DNA from: Nitrososphaerota archaeon
Lineage (GTDB): Archaea; Thermoproteota; Nitrososphaeria; Nitrososphaerales; Gagatemarchaeaceae
DNA length: 6,003 nucleotides
NCBI GenBank assembly: GCA_005877225.1
Contig: VBPK01000122.1
Span: 1-6,003, forward strand
Direction of reading: 5' to 3'
Shown: positions 5,562-6,003 of the stretch, piece after piece
Layout: each line of letters starts with the position of its first letter
Position numbering within the stretch: the first letter of the stretch is position 1
Made by a program: the position numbers and the translations under genes
The notes under the pieces: model-generated
Database searches by the model: none
Told to the model about the DNA's origin: nothing
Seen by the model: the letters and a program-made list of their open reading frames with translations, nothing else

Positions 5562-6003
5562 CTGACGGCGCTTGAATACAGGCGGGCCAACAGACAGTAT
5601 ACGGCGATTCCCAAGGACGAGGTCTGGCGATTCGTGGACTCGAAGGAGAAGCTCTACGTCGCTTTCCCGATGGAGAACGGCTACCCGCACGTCACACCCG
5701 TATGGTTCTGCGTCCTAGACAAGAAGCTGTATCTCAGGACGCAGGATTACAAAATGAAGACGAGGTTAGCCAAGGCGGGCAAGGCTTGCTGTGCTCTGGA
5801 CGAGGGGAGGAGATACCTCGAGTTGCGAGGCGTAGTCATTTGGGGAAGAAGCGGAGTGGTGACGGAACAGAAGCTCATCGACAGGATAGAGAAGATCATG
5901 GGGATGAAGTACAAAGAGCAGCAATGGAGGGCGTCTGAGATGCCAACATGGTGGGTCCAGGAAAGGAAGTATGAAAAGAGGGCCTATATCGAAATCACAC
6001 CGA
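5562..6003 (+). CDS. pyridoxamine-5'-phosphate-oxidase-like split-barrel flavoprotein (3' end outside window)
   Basis: 147 residues are visible and the frame is open at the right edge. The core motif is GYPHVTPVWF (40-49), then KKLYLRTQDYKMKTRLAKAG (54-73), where Lys66 and Arg68 fall in the family's cofactor-phosphate region, then CCALDEG (76-82) and LRGVVIWGRSGVV (88-100), the usual strands of the FMN-binding split barrel. The C-terminal part is YKEQQWRASEMPTWWV. Known of the family: small dimeric cytoplasmic proteins binding FMN or F420, often reductases; the substrate is not visible. The frame is closed by TGA at 5553-5555, and the first in-frame ATG (5670) would cut off the first strand. 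The likeliest start is CTG 5562, four bases after TGATC (5553-5557), which matches part of the archaeal Shine-Dalgarno sequence. Alternatively, one extra base puts ATG 5552 out of phase with the gene. Confidence 0.85.
   Translation, partial: MTALEYRRANRQYTAIPKDEVWRFVDSKEKLYVAFPMENGYPHVTPVWFCVLDKKLYLRTQDYKMKTRLAKAGKACCALDEGRRYLELRGVVIWGRSGVVTEQKLIDRIEKIMGMKYKEQQWRASEMPTWWVQERKYEKRAYIEITP

Overview
The window looks like a stretch of archaeal chromosome. The best single marker is a complete archaeal-type translation initiation factor 1A (aIF1A) on the minus strand at 3214-3519. It is supported by a VIT1/CCC1-type metal transporter with a ferritin-like front end at the left edge, TATA-like boxes at leaderless-mRNA spacing, several probable non-ATG starts (TTG, perhaps CTG), and an IS607-type insertion sequence with a TnpB. 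A member of the TACK or Thermoplasmatota side of Archaea would fit, but the lineage cannot be fixed from this sequence alone.

Layout. Positions 3-716 (+) hold the C-terminal 237 residues of the VIT1-like transporter, whose reading frame is open to the left edge. About 732-2125 is a decayed IS607-family element. It keeps a TATA box, the MerR-like DNA-binding N-terminus of the serine transposase TnpA fused in frame to TnpB, and a TnpB that has lost about 30-35 residues around its second catalytic residue together with its frame. Two hairpins at its right end are candidates for the omega-RNA/right-end structure. From 2126 to 2719 (+) is a six-helix membrane protein of unrecognised family with a His-rich motif. 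A doubtful 61-residue ORF and non-coding sequence follow up to 3213.

The middle of the window is on the minus strand. aIF1A (3519 to 3214) has a TTG start, a good Shine-Dalgarno sequence and a perfect 16-bp palindrome just upstream. A 7-helix membrane protein of unknown function runs from 4957 to 3887. The gap between them (3520-3886) contains several palindromes and an 18-bp tandem duplication. Positions 4958-5561 show no convincing gene. From 5562 (+) to the right edge is a pyridoxamine-5'-phosphate-oxidase-like split-barrel flavoprotein (FMN/F420 type) with no ordinary start codon.

The genes do not form one obvious operon or defence system. The most distinctive content is the IS607 remnant: an in-frame HTH-TnpB fusion under its own archaeal promoter, with a 9-bp inverted repeat bracketing the TATA box, sitting directly against the start of the downstream membrane-protein gene. 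I found no tRNA, rRNA, CRISPR array or complete novel system.
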